From NCBI RefSeq assembly GCF_029626265.1, contig NZ_JARUBN010000001.1, forward strand, positions 4,653,001 through 4,717,000: DNA of 64,000 bases, in the 5' to 3' direction. Below are positions 24,433 through 36,931 of the stretch, piece after piece (position 1 is the first letter of the stretch; the number at the start of each line of letters is the position of its first letter). The position numbers and the translations under genes were made by a program. The DNA comes from Micromonospora sp. WMMD1102. GTDB lineage: Bacteria; Actinomycetota; Actinomycetes; Mycobacteriales; Micromonosporaceae. Below the pieces are notes generated by a model. That model ran no database searches, had not been told where the DNA came from, and worked only from the letters and a program-made list of their open reading frames with translations.

Positions 24433-24585
24433 CCGGCGCCGGCAAACCCGACCGGCTCGCGGTGCCGGCGTTTGTCCAGACGCGGCCCTGGGTACCGGGC
24501 AGCCCAGCCCAGCCGAGAAACACCCAGCCCTGCCCAGCCGGGACACGGGAGCAGGCGCGGCTGGTCCCGCCGAAAGGGGACGAGC

Positions 24586-25566
24586 ATGGCGTCGACCACC
24601 GAACCGGTCCCGGCGGTTCGCCGGCCCGACCGCCGCCTCCCCGGGCGCCTGCGCCAGCTGCGCTGGTCGACCTGGCGGCGCGTACTGGTCCGCAGCGTCA
24701 CCAACTTCGTGACCGACAACTGCGCCGACTGGGCCGCCGCGCTGACCTACTACGGAGTGCTTGCCCTCTTCCCGTCCGTGATCGTGATCGTCGCGCTGGT
24801 CGGCCTGGTCTCGAACGGGGAGGAGACCATCGACACCATCGCCGGCCTGGCCAAGGAGATCGGCGCCGGTTCGGTCGTGGCCAACGACGCCATGCTGGGC
24901 GTACTGCGGGACGTGGTCGACAACCAGGGATCGGCGAAGGTGCTGCTCGGCTTCGGCGTACTGGCCGCGCTCTGGTCGGCCTCCGGTTACGTCGGCGCGT
25001 TCACCCGGGCCTCCAACGCCATCTACGGAGTCGCCGAAGGGCGGCCGTTCTACCTGCTCCGCCCGTTGCAGCTCGGGCTGACCGCGATCGCGCTGGTGCT
25101 GCTCGCGGTGGTCGCCACCGGACTGATCGTGAGCGGCCCGGTCGCCGACGCGGTCGGCGACCGGCTGGGGCTCGGCGACGCGCCGCGGACGGCCTGGTCG
25201 GTCGCCAAGTGGCCGGTCCTGGTCGGCATCATGATGCTGCTGCTCTCGCTGCTGTTCTGGATCGCCCCGAACGTGCGGCAGCCCCGGTTCCGCTGGCTCA
25301 CCGTCGGCGGTGCGGTCGCCCTGGTGTCCTGGGCCGTCGTCTCGGTCGGCTTCGGCTTCTACGTCTCCCGGTTCAACTCCTACGACGCCACCACGTACGG
25401 CAGCCTCGGCGCCGTGATCGCCTTCCTGGTCTGGCTCTACCTCTCCAACTGTGCCGTGATGCTCGGCGTGGAGATCAATGCCGAGGTGCAGCGCGGCCGG
25501 GCCCGCCAGGGCGGTGCCGAGGAGCCGGTGCAGCCCGCGCTGCCGCCGAAGACACCGGCGAGCTGA
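24586..25566 (+). CDS. YihY/BrkB-type inner-membrane protein
   Basis: The protein has 326 residues with about six membrane helices. The N-terminal family signature FVTDNCADWAAALTYYGVLALFPSVIVIVALVGLV is followed by GFGVLAALWSASGYVGAFTRASNAIYGV and the C-terminal YDATTYGSLGAVIAFLVWLYLSNCAVMLGVEINAEV, all characteristic of UPF0761/BrkB. Once annotated as RNase BN, the family is now regarded as membrane proteins of unknown function. A GAAAGGGGA ribosome site precedes ATG 24586. It stands at the head of a run of small stress-type genes. Confidence 0.88.
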   Translation: MASTTEPVPAVRRPDRRLPGRLRQLRWSTWRRVLVRSVTNFVTDNCADWAAALTYYGVLALFPSVIVIVALVGLVSNGEETIDTIAGLAKEIGAGSVVANDAMLGVLRDVVDNQGSAKVLLGFGVLAALWSASGYVGAFTRASNAIYGVAEGRPFYLLRPLQLGLTAIALVLLAVVATGLIVSGPVADAVGDRLGLGDAPRTAWSVAKWPVLVGIMMLLLSLLFWIAPNVRQPRFRWLTVGGAVALVSWAVVSVGFGFYVSRFNSYDATTYGSLGAVIAFLVWLYLSNCAVMLGVEINAEVQRGRARQGGAEEPVQPALPPKTPAS

Positions 25567-25630
25567 CCCGTTCCGGGTACGAACCCGACGACGCCGTTTA
25601 GCACGATTTCCCTCGGGTAGCGCAATAGAC

Positions 25631-26041
25631 ATGGAACGTGGGAACAGCAAGCACGGTCCCCGGCTGGACGAGCAGATGGACCGGGAGGTGCAGGGCGCCG
25701 TGCAGGGCGCCGTCGGTGGCCGCGCCGAGGAGTGGCGCGACCCCGAACCGGCCGGCGAGGACCAACCCGGCCTGACCAGGGCGCCCGGCAACGACACCCG
25801 CTCCGGTGCGCCACAGGGCATGACCTCGGAGGAGGTCGAGCAGCGGAGCCGGCTGGGCCGGTTCATCCCGCTCTCCGCCCTGCCGGGCGACCGGGACGGC
25901 CTGCGCCGCAGCGCCGAGGAGAACGAGGCCCCGGACGACATCCTCGCCGAGTTGGACCGGCTTCCCCCGGGTACCCAGTTCCAGACCGTCTCCGAGGTGT
26001 GGGCCGCGCTCGGGCACGCGAACGAGACACAGCGCTGGTGA
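25631..26041 (+). CDS. DUF2795-domain protein
   Basis: The protein has 136 residues, mostly hydrophilic and charged. The N-terminal half is disordered (MDREVQGAVQGAVGGRAEEWRDPEP). The C-terminal ~55 residues (LRRSAEENEAPDDILAELDRLPPGTQFQTVSEVWAALG) match the DUF2795 pattern of small actinobacterial proteins. Function is unknown. Start ATG 25631 lies in a relatively AT-rich stretch (CGCAATAGACATGG), and there is no obvious Shine-Dalgarno, so the mRNA may be leaderless. Confidence 0.75.
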   Translation: MERGNSKHGPRLDEQMDREVQGAVQGAVGGRAEEWRDPEPAGEDQPGLTRAPGNDTRSGAPQGMTSEEVEQRSRLGRFIPLSALPGDRDGLRRSAEENEAPDDILAELDRLPPGTQFQTVSEVWAALGHANETQRW

Positions 26042-26139
26042 ACGGAACACGGCGCTGCTGAACGGGACGACCCGCCGGCGCAGTGGCCAGACCGACCAGC
26101 AGGGGCCAGACGTAGACCGATCGACAAGGAGGATGCCAG

Positions 26140-26601
26140 ATGAGTGGCGTGACCAAGTCCGTCGACGTGGCGGTGCCGATCCGGACCGCGTACGACCAGT
26201 GGACCCAGTTCGAGGACTTTCCGCAGTTCATGGAGGGTGTCGAGGAGGTCCGGCAGATCTCCGACACGATGACGCACTGGAAGGTCGATATCGCCGGGGT
26301 CAACCGGGAGTTCGACGCCCGGATCACCGAGCAGCTGCCCGACGAGCGGGTGGCCTGGACCTCGACCGACGGCACCCGGCAGGCCGGTGTGGTCACCTTC
26401 CACCGGATCGACGAGAACCACACCCGGGTCACCGCGCAGATGGAGTTCGAGCCGCAGGGGATCGCCGAGAAGGCCGGCGACAAGCTCGGCGTGGTGGACC
26501 GGCGGGTCGCCGGTGACCTGAACCGGTTCAAGGAGTTCATCGAGCGCCGGGGTGCCGAGACCGGCGCCTGGCGCGGCTCGGTCGCCCGGCCGCAGCCGTA
26601 G
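26140..26601 (+). CDS. SRPBCC/polyketide-cyclase-like protein
   Basis: The protein has 153 residues with the START-like helix-grip fold: SVDVAVPIRTAYDQWTQFEDFPQFMEGVEEV, then HWKVDIAGVNREFDARITEQLPDERVAWTSTDG, VTFHRIDENHTRVTAQMEFEP and a C-terminal helix DLNRFKEFIERRG. This is the COG5637-type group often linked to stress or cell-envelope functions in actinomycetes; no ligand is known. The AAGGAGGATG ribosome site is close to ideal. It probably follows the DUF2795 gene in the same transcript (98 bp apart). Confidence 0.85.
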   Translation: MSGVTKSVDVAVPIRTAYDQWTQFEDFPQFMEGVEEVRQISDTMTHWKVDIAGVNREFDARITEQLPDERVAWTSTDGTRQAGVVTFHRIDENHTRVTAQMEFEPQGIAEKAGDKLGVVDRRVAGDLNRFKEFIERRGAETGAWRGSVARPQP

Positions 26602-26712
26602 CCCGGTCCGGGACAGCACGACACGGCGGTGGCCGTCGGCAGGGGTACGCCCCGGCCGGCGGCCACCGCCGTCGGCGTTTGCCCGTCGGGTGGGCCGGGT
26701 AGGGCAACCGAC

Positions 26713-26973
26713 ATGACCGACAGGGATAGCCACGTCTGGCGTGACGAGGAGCGGTTGCCGCTGCGCGACCTCGAGGAGGCGATGGGCACCTCGACGCCCG
26801 ACGGGCAGGTCGACGACGTCACCGGCAACGACGCGGGCGCCGAGTCGGCGTTCGGGCACGGCGCGGAACCGGACGACCCCGACCAGCCGTCCGGCGAGGA
26901 CCAGGCGGCGCAGCGCACCGACGACCAGCGCCGGTACCGGCCGTCGACAACCGGACGCAACGGCCCGCACTGA
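26713..26973 (+). CDS. Small acidic hydrophilic hypothetical protein
   Basis: The protein has 86 residues, strongly acidic and without hydrophobic core segments (HVWRDEERLPLRDLEEAMGTSTPDGQ, then Asp/Glu/Gln-rich). It is probably intrinsically disordered. No known domain was recognised. It sits in the cluster of small stress-type genes, 111 bp after the SRPBCC gene, and could be a desiccation or osmostress protein by context only. The ribosome site before ATG 26713 is weak. Confidence 0.5.
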   Translation: MTDRDSHVWRDEERLPLRDLEEAMGTSTPDGQVDDVTGNDAGAESAFGHGAEPDDPDQPSGEDQAAQRTDDQRRYRPSTTGRNGPH

Positions 26974-27040
26974 ACGGCCGGCCGGTACGGGACGCGGCGT
27001 CCGCGCGGTGCCGTGGTCCCGTGCTCGGGCCGGACGACTG

Positions 27041-27126
27041 CTCGTCGAGGCCGGTGCCTGCTCGTCGAGGCCGGTGCCTGCTCGTGGGGGTCTGGCGGAG
27101 TGCGGGTCAGGCGGAGTGCGGGTCAG
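27041..27126. repeat. Two adjacent short tandem duplications
   Basis: CTCGTCGAGGCCGGTGCCTG is present at 27041-27060 and 27061-27080, and GCGGAGTGCGGGTCAG at 27095-27110 and 27111-27126. The second pair runs into the stop codon of the MFS gene (27123-27125). Confidence 0.9.
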
Positions 27127-28340
27127 GCGGTCGGGGCGGGCAGTCGGCCGGCCCGGCGGCTGGACGCCCAGTAGAGCCCGATCATGGCCAGGGAGAGCAG
27201 CAGCAGTGCCGGTCCGAGCACCGCGACCGAGGTACGCCCGATCAGCACCCCGATCGCGCCCGGGATGATCGCCCCGCCCAACCCGGACGCCCCGATCTGC
27301 AACCCGATGGTGCGGTCCGCGTGCTGCTGCCCGACCCGTTCGGCGGTGCTGAGAGTGAGCAGCGGGAAGACCGCCGCCGCACCGAATCCGACGACGGCCA
27401 GCCCGGAGACCGCCAGCCAGCCCGGTCCGGGTACGGCCACCAGCGCCGAGCCGAACGCCATCGCGTACATGCTGCCGAGCAGGACCGTGCGGCTGCCGAG
27501 CCGCTCGGCGACGAACCCCTGCACCACCCGACCGACGAAGAGGCTGCCCCAGTAGAGCGAGACGCAGAGGCCGGCGACGGTGGGACTGATCCCGCGGTCC
27601 TCGGTGAGCAGCAGGAACGCCCAGAGGCCGGCGGCCACCTCGATCGCCACGTAGACCGCGAAGGTGAGCGCGCCGAACCAGACCGCCGGCAGGGCCAGGG
27701 TGGCAGCGATCCGGACCGGCCCGGCCGGAACCGCCGGCGCATCCGTCGACTCGCCGGCATCGGGGACCCGGCGGCGCTTCCAGGTCCGTACGGTGAACAC
27801 GAAGGCCAGCGCCAGCCCGGCCTGGGCGGCGGCGACGATGCCGTACCCCCAGCGCCAGCCCAGCCCGACGCCGAGCACGGTGGTCATCACCAGCGGCCCG
27901 ATGGCGACACCGAGGCCGAAGCAGGCGTGCATCCAGTTCATCTGGCGCGGCCCGAAGGTCCCGGCGGCGTACGCGTTCAGCCCGGCGTCGATGGCGCCCG
28001 AGCCGAGGCCGAGCAGCAGCGCGCAGCCCACCATGACCGGCAGAATCGGTGCCGTGGCGTAGCCGGCGAGGGCCAGGCTGGCCAGCGCGGTGCTGCCGGC
28101 CAGCAGCCAGCCGACGCCGATCCGGGCGATGCTGAACCCGGCCACCACGCTGGAGACGAGATAGCCGACCGTTCCCGAGGTGAGCAGCAGTCCGACCGCC
28201 TCGGTCGGCACCCGCAAGTCGACGCTGACGGATGGCCAGCCGACGCCGAGCAGGCCGTCGGGGAGCCCGAGACTGACGAAGGCCAGATAGGCCAGCACGA
28301 GTACGGCGAGACCCGTCCGGTGGCGGGAGGCGGTCGACAC
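27123..28340 (-). CDS. MFS transporter
   Basis: The protein has 405 residues with about 12 hydrophobic helices in two halves. LVLAYLAFVSLGLPDGLLGVGWPSVS starts the first, with a charged loop (RTWKRRRVPDAGE) in the middle. LSTAERVGQQHADRTIGLQIGASGLGGAIIPGAIGVL in the second half resembles fucose- or sugar-type MFS proteins, but no specific substrate is claimed. No cognate regulator is adjacent. Start 28340 is GTG; no clear ribosome site was seen. Confidence 0.82.
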   Translation of the reverse strand: MSTASRHRTGLAVLVLAYLAFVSLGLPDGLLGVGWPSVSVDLRVPTEAVGLLLTSGTVGYLVSSVVAGFSIARIGVGWLLAGSTALASLALAGYATAPILPVMVGCALLLGLGSGAIDAGLNAYAAGTFGPRQMNWMHACFGLGVAIGPLVMTTVLGVGLGWRWGYGIVAAAQAGLALAFVFTVRTWKRRRVPDAGESTDAPAVPAGPVRIAATLALPAVWFGALTFAVYVAIEVAAGLWAFLLLTEDRGISPTVAGLCVSLYWGSLFVGRVVQGFVAERLGSRTVLLGSMYAMAFGSALVAVPGPGWLAVSGLAVVGFGAAAVFPLLTLSTAERVGQQHADRTIGLQIGASGLGGAIIPGAIGVLIGRTSVAVLGPALLLLSLAMIGLYWASSRRAGRLPAPTA

Positions 28341-28405
28341 GAGCGTCGACTATGCCGGACCGGCCGACGGTTTGGCCACGCCGGGACACCCACCCGGAGC
28401 GGGCC

Positions 28406-28477
28406 ACCCAAACCGGGACCGAACGAGCTACCCGAACCGGGACCGAACGAGCCGGCCGACCCGGGACCGAACGAGCC
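28406..28477. repeat. 24-bp tandem repeat, three copies, intergenic
   Basis: Units 28406-28429, 28430-28453 and 28454-28477 share CCGGGACCGAACGAGC; a decayed fourth follows. They lie in the 224-bp region between the divergent MFS gene and the small membrane protein gene. Confidence 0.85.
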
Positions 28478-28564
28478 GATGGAGCTGGGACCAACCGGAC
28501 ACGTACCCCGAATTCGTCCGAACGGACGACCGGCGAGCGACGTTCGCCGGGGCAGAATTTCGGA

Positions 28565-28777
28565 ATGCGTCAGGCTCCTGGTTTCCTCTCCGTCCGTCAG
28601 CGTCGCATCGCGTGGCTCGCCTTCCTGCTCACCGCGGTGCAGGCGCCGGTCTCCGCCCGGCTGGTCGACGACGGATCCTGGTTGTTCAGCCTCTGCGTCT
28701 CGCTGATGGTCGCCACCGTGATCCTGGCCGACGACGCCTCGCGGCGGCGTCCGGTGGACGCGGGTTCGCTGGAGTAG
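28565..28777 (+). CDS. Small hydrophobic hypothetical protein
   Basis: The protein has 70 residues: a basic N-terminus (MRQAPGFLSVRQRR), a first hydrophobic segment IAWLAFLLTAVQAPV, a short polar turn and a second hydrophobic segment WLFSLCVSLMVATVILA, ending in a charged tail. It is likely a two-span membrane peptide. No family was recognised. The coding call rests on the helix layout and on an ATG with an AT-rich upstream GAATTTCGGA (no strong SD). Confidence 0.4.
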   Translation: MRQAPGFLSVRQRRIAWLAFLLTAVQAPVSARLVDDGSWLFSLCVSLMVATVILADDASRRRPVDAGSLE

Positions 28778-28881
28778 CCGCCCCGCCGGGATCGCCGGGC
28801 GAAGCGGCCGGATCGCAGCACAACGGGCGTACCAGACGGCGTCCGACGAGCGGATTCGGCGGGTCCGGTTAGGCTGCTGGC

Positions 28882-31038
28882 ATGCCAGGCACGGTCGGGC
28901 GGGTTCCCGCTCCCCCCTCCACCGTGACCGGTGCGTTGCCGACGCCGGATCCGACCGTCGGGCCGCCGACCGACCATGGCTGGCCGGAGACTCCGCTGGG
29001 TCCACCCGGCCGGTGGGATCCGGCGCTGCGGGCGATCGTCGACCTGGTGCTCTCCGCCCCGGTGCCGATGGCCCTGGCGTACGGCCCGCAGCTCGCGCTG
29101 GTCTACAACGACGGCTTCGCCGAGCTGATCCCCGGCAAGCACCCGCAGGCGTTCGGCCAGCCGGCGGCCGAGGTCTTCGCCGAGGTGTGGCAGGTGCCCG
29201 GGGTCGGCGACGTGATCGAACGGGTCTACCGGACCGGTGAGGCGTTCCTGGAACGGGACGCCCCGTTGCCGCTGTTCCGGGACGAGCCCGGCGAGCCGGA
29301 GCCGTCCCTCTTCGCCCGCGGCTACTCCCCGGTCCGGGACTCCACCGGCGCGATCGTCGGAGTGCTTACGGTGGCCACCGAGGCGACCCAGGTCACCCAG
29401 CGGCTCCAGAGCCTCGGCGAGCTGGCCTCGGCACTGGCCGGCACGCTCACTCTCGACGACGTGGCCCGGGTCACGCTGCGCAGCGCGCTGGCCTCCTTCG
29501 GGGCCGACCAGGTCGAGTTCGGGGTGGACGACGGCAGCGGGTGGCGGCTGGTCCGGCGGATCCGGGGCGAGGTGCTGGACGAGGCCGACGAGCGGCTTCC
29601 CCCGCTGTGGCGCCGGCACGGCGCCGACTCCCCCGCCCCGCTGGTGTTGACCGCCGACAGCGGCACACCGAGCTTCGCCGGTGACGGCCAGCCGCTGCTG
29701 CGCAGCGCGGTCGACCGGCACGACGAGAAGATCCGGGCGCTGGCCGCGCTGCCGCTGCGTACGCCGACGCTGCGCGGCGGTCTGACCGTCGGCTACCGGC
29801 AGCCGAACCACTGGCCGCCGGCCGAGCGCGCCCTGCTGGCCGCTTCGGCGGAGCTGGTGGCCCAGGCTGCCGACCGTGCCCGCCGGTTCGAGACCCAGCA
29901 CGGCACGGCACAGCTGCTCCAGCGCAGCATGCTGCCGGAGCACCTGCCCGACCTGCCGCTGCTGCGGATCGCCGCCCGGTACGACGCCGGGGTGGACGGC
30001 AACGCGGCCGGCGGCGACTTCTACGACGCGTTCGCGCTGCCGGACGGCCGGCTGGCGGTGGTACTCGGCGACGTGGCCGGGCACGACGTGCAGGCCGCCG
30101 CGTTGATGGGGCAGGTACGCGCCGCGCTGCGCGCGCTGGCCCTGAGCGATCCCGACCCGGTCCCGGTGCTCGCCGGGCTGGACCGGCTGGTGTCCAGCCT
30201 GAGCGTGGAGGCGCGCAGCGACGAACTCTTCGTGACCGTCGTCTACGGGCTGATCGAGCCGGAGACCGCCCGGTTGACCGTGGCCAGTGCCGGCCATCCT
30301 CCACCGCTGGTCCGGCGTGGCTCACCCGGCCAGCCCGGCTCCACCTGGTATCTCGAGGTGCCGCCCGGGGTGCCGCTCGGGCTGCACGGGCACCGGACGG
30401 CCGTCAGCGTGCCGTTCCCGCCCGGTGACACGCTGCTGCTGTTCAGTGACGGGGTGGTGGAGCGGCGGCAGCGGAGCCTGAGCAACGGCTTCGAGGTGCT
30501 GGCCGGTACGGTGGCCGGCTCGGCGACCGGCGACCCGCGTACGCTCTGCGCGCTGGCCAGCGGCGCGGTGCCGGGCAACACCGAGGACGACGTCGCCGTG
30601 CTCGCCGTCGAGCACGCCAGTACGCCCAGCCGGTCGGCCAGCATGGAGGTGCCGGCGGAGCCGACCGCCCCGGGCCGGGTGCGGCACTGGATGACCGCCC
30701 AGCTGAACCTCTGGGGGGTGCCGGAGCAGGTGGTCGGTTCGGCGGTGCTCTGCACCAGCGAGCTGACCACCAACGCGCTGCTGCACGCCGGCACCGCCGC
30801 CCGGGTGGAGATCGACCTGAGCCCGGAGCGGCTGCTGGTCTCGGTCGCCGACAGCGGCACCCGGGGCGCGGTGACCCGGGCCCGGACCGAGAAGCTGAGC
30901 AGCCGGGGCCGGGGACTGGGCCTGATCGAGCAGCTCAGCGACGCCTGGGGGACCGACCCGACGGTACGCGGCTCGACGGTCTGGTTCGAGATCATGATCC
31001 CCGCGACGGCCGGTACCGACGAGTTCCCGGGCGACTGA
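28882..31038 (+). CDS. SpoIIE-type serine phosphatase with PAS, GAF and anti-sigma kinase domains
   Basis: The protein has 718 residues. A PAS-like sensor (~45-160, MALAYGPQLALVYNDGFAEL) is followed by a GAF-like domain (~175-330). A PP2C/SpoIIE phosphatase (~350-575) has AGGDFYDAF and LGDVAGHDVQAA metal-binding aspartates and FSDGVVERR. A C-terminal HATPase_c RsbW-like module (~590-715) has SELTTNALLHAG and RGRGLGLIEQLSD. Such proteins dephosphorylate anti-anti-sigma factors and can phosphorylate them again, so they act in partner-switching control of SigB/SigF-type sigma factors. A sigma factor of that family lies at 58867, but a direct link is inference. Confidence 0.9.
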   Translation: MPGTVGRVPAPPSTVTGALPTPDPTVGPPTDHGWPETPLGPPGRWDPALRAIVDLVLSAPVPMALAYGPQLALVYNDGFAELIPGKHPQAFGQPAAEVFAEVWQVPGVGDVIERVYRTGEAFLERDAPLPLFRDEPGEPEPSLFARGYSPVRDSTGAIVGVLTVATEATQVTQRLQSLGELASALAGTLTLDDVARVTLRSALASFGADQVEFGVDDGSGWRLVRRIRGEVLDEADERLPPLWRRHGADSPAPLVLTADSGTPSFAGDGQPLLRSAVDRHDEKIRALAALPLRTPTLRGGLTVGYRQPNHWPPAERALLAASAELVAQAADRARRFETQHGTAQLLQRSMLPEHLPDLPLLRIAARYDAGVDGNAAGGDFYDAFALPDGRLAVVLGDVAGHDVQAAALMGQVRAALRALALSDPDPVPVLAGLDRLVSSLSVEARSDELFVTVVYGLIEPETARLTVASAGHPPPLVRRGSPGQPGSTWYLEVPPGVPLGLHGHRTAVSVPFPPGDTLLLFSDGVVERRQRSLSNGFEVLAGTVAGSATGDPRTLCALASGAVPGNTEDDVAVLAVEHASTPSRSASMEVPAEPTAPGRVRHWMTAQLNLWGVPEQVVGSAVLCTSELTTNALLHAGTAARVEIDLSPERLLVSVADSGTRGAVTRARTEKLSSRGRGLGLIEQLSDAWGTDPTVRGSTVWFEIMIPATAGTDEFPGD

Positions 31039-31085
31039 CAGCACAGACAGGCTGCGGGGCACTCCGGCGGGGAAAGGGTGCCCGG

Positions 31086-35166
<4,081 letters not shown>

Positions 35167-35183
35167 TCCCCATCCCCCTCCGG

Positions 35184-35220
35184 CCGGGTCGCCGTCCGCG
35201 CAACGCGGGCGGCGACCCGG
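35184..35220 (+). terminator. Terminator hairpin after the endoglucanase
   Basis: A 17-bp stem with one G-U-type mismatch, 35184-35200 pairing with 35204-35220 around a 3-nt loop, lies 17 bp after the stop. It is strongly GC rich and lacks a T-tract. Confidence 0.7.
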
Positions 35221-35307
35221 CACCCCCCGGGCAGACCGCCCCTGACCCGGCCGGCGGGCCGCAGCCGCGCCAGCGTCCGGCCGTACGATCGGAATGGTGA
35301 TGACGAG

Positions 35308-36144
35308 ATGACGGTCGCCGGACAGCGGCAGCGACCGGTCGGCCAACTGCTGCGCGAGTGGCGCGAACGACGGCGGCTCAGCCAGCTCGAACTCGCCATC
35401 CAGGCGGACATCTCCACCCGACACCTCAGTTTCGTGGAGACCGGCCGGGCGATGCCGAGCCGCGACATGGTGCTCCGGCTCGCCGAGCACCTGGAGGTGC
35501 CGCTGCGGGACCGCAACCACCTGCTGCTGGCCGCCGGGTACGCGCCGATCTACCCGCGTACGTCGCTGGACTCCCCGGCCCTGGCCGCCGTACGCGCGGC
35601 GGTGCGCCAGGTGCTCACCGCCCACCAGCCCTATCCGGCGATCGCCGTCGACCGGCACTGGCACCTGGTCGAGGCGAACGCCAGCATCGGGCTGTTCACC
35701 GCGGGTGCGGCGGCGCCGCTGCTCACCCCGCCGGTCAACGCGCTCCGGTTGGCCCTGCACCCGGCCGGCCTGGCGCCCCGGATCGTCAACCTCGGCGAGT
35801 GGCGGGCGCACCTGCTCGGGCGGCTGCGCCGGCAGGTGGCGCAGAGCGGCGACCCCGAGCTGGCCGAACTCTACGGCGAACTGCGGGCGTACCCGTGCGA
35901 CCAGCCGGAGCCCGAGGTCGAGATCCCCGGGCCGGGCGAGGTGGTGGTGCCGCTGCGGATCCGGCACGGCGACCGGGAACTGGCCTTCTTCGGCACCGTC
36001 TGCACCTTCGGCACCCCGCTGGACGTCACCGTGGCGGAACTCGCCGTCGAGTCGTTCTTCCCGCTCGACGAGCAGACGGCGGTGGCGGTGCGCTCGGCGG
36101 CCGAGGAGGAGGAACGCCGGGTCGGCAGCGCCTCCGCCCGCTGA
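35308..36144 (+). CDS. XRE-family regulator with MmyB-like ligand domain
   Basis: The protein has 278 residues. The N-terminal helix-turn-helix (~10-70) reads VGQLLREWRERRRLSQLELAIQADISTRHLSFVETGRAMPSRDMVLRLAEHLEVP, followed by RNHLLLAAGYAP. The C-terminal ~190 residues form the MmyB-like PAS-type domain (AVDRHWHLVEANASIGLF, TPPVNALRLALHPAGLAPRI, HGDRELAFFGTVCTFGTPLDVTVAELAVESFFPLDE). Members bind fatty acids or small ligands and repress oxidoreductase genes. No divergent reductase is adjacent here; the target is unknown. ATG 35308 has GGTGATGACGAG upstream, a weak SD. Confidence 0.88.
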   Translation: MTVAGQRQRPVGQLLREWRERRRLSQLELAIQADISTRHLSFVETGRAMPSRDMVLRLAEHLEVPLRDRNHLLLAAGYAPIYPRTSLDSPALAAVRAAVRQVLTAHQPYPAIAVDRHWHLVEANASIGLFTAGAAAPLLTPPVNALRLALHPAGLAPRIVNLGEWRAHLLGRLRRQVAQSGDPELAELYGELRAYPCDQPEPEVEIPGPGEVVVPLRIRHGDRELAFFGTVCTFGTPLDVTVAELAVESFFPLDEQTAVAVRSAAEEEERRVGSASAR

Positions 36145-36228
36145 GCCGGACGCCGAGCCGCCCGCTCAGCCCGGACGGTCCGGGCCGGGAGAGGCGAAAC
36201 CGGACAGCGGGGTTCGGCGCGCCCGTTC

Positions 36229-36252
36229 GTTTACCTCCACCGGGACGGGTTA
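36229..36252 (+). promoter_or_regulatory. Candidate SigB/SigF-type promoter
   Basis: GTTT (36229-36232), 14 bp, then GGGTTA (36247-36252) resembles the SigB/SigF consensus GTTT-N14-17-GGGTA(T/C). It sits 50 bp before the start of a general-stress-protein gene. A nearby GGGTAG (36255-36260) would give a 22-bp spacer, which is too long. Confidence 0.4.
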
Positions 36253-36301
36253 CCGGGTAGGGACAGCCGGGGAATCGAGCCGTGACGAAGGAGGCTGATT
36301 C

Positions 36302-36907
36302 ATGATGTCCAGGAATCCGACGGCGGCCTGGCAGTCCGGTATGCCTGGTATGACGGGCGGCAACAACCTGCCAGCCGGACCTTCCGGTGACCAGTTCAGG
36401 GCGCCGAGCAGCGAGGACGGTACGACCCCGGGACAGCAGGCCACGGTGACCGTCGCCGCCTACCAGGAATACCGGTCGGCGCAGTACGCGGTGGATTTCC
36501 TCTCCGACAACGGGTTTCCGGTCGAACGTGCCGCGATCGTCGGTACCGACCTCACCCTTGTCGAAACGGTGCTGGGGCGGATGACCACCGGCCGGGCCGC
36601 GTTGGCCGGTGCCGCCACCGGTGCCTGGTTCGGGCTCTTCATCGGTCTGCTCTTCGGCATCTTCACGGTCGGCAACTGGTGGGCGGTCATCCTGGTGGGA
36701 CTCGCCATCGGTGCCGTCTGGGGTGCGATCTTCGGTGCCATCGCGCACGCCATGACCGGCGGGCGCCGTGACTTCACCTCGGCCAGCAGCCTGCGGGCCA
36801 ACCAGTACGCGGTGAACGTCGACGCGACCTTCGCCGACCAGGCGCGCCAGCTGATCGGTCGGATGAACTGGCAGGCCCAGCGCCCGGCCGGCGCCACCGG
36901 ACAGTAG
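36302..36907 (+). CDS. General stress protein (YflT/17M-type domain)
   Basis: The protein has 201 residues. A ~50-residue polar N-terminus is followed by the YflT fold (VTVAAYQEYRSAQYAVDFLSDNGFPVERAAIVGTDLTLVETVLG). This is interrupted by two hydrophobic Gly-rich helices (ALAGAATGAWFGLFIGLLFGIF and WAVILVGLAIGAVWGAIFGAIAH) and completed by FTSASSLRANQYAVNVDATFADQARQLI. The domain is found in proteins induced by general stress sigma factors in Bacillus and actinomycetes; the biochemical role is unknown. A strong GAAGGAGG ribosome site precedes ATG 36302. Confidence 0.88.
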   Translation: MMSRNPTAAWQSGMPGMTGGNNLPAGPSGDQFRAPSSEDGTTPGQQATVTVAAYQEYRSAQYAVDFLSDNGFPVERAAIVGTDLTLVETVLGRMTTGRAALAGAATGAWFGLFIGLLFGIFTVGNWWAVILVGLAIGAVWGAIFGAIAHAMTGGRRDFTSASSLRANQYAVNVDATFADQARQLIGRMNWQAQRPAGATGQ

Positions 36908-36931
36908 GGCCCGACCGGGGCACCGGGTCGG

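Noticed and set aside
22222..28494. Minus-strand ORF of about 2090 codons
   Set aside because: It runs antisense through the ALDH, BrkB, SRPBCC and other clear genes; absence of stops results from high GC, and the translation is low-complexity Arg/Gly/Pro without domains.
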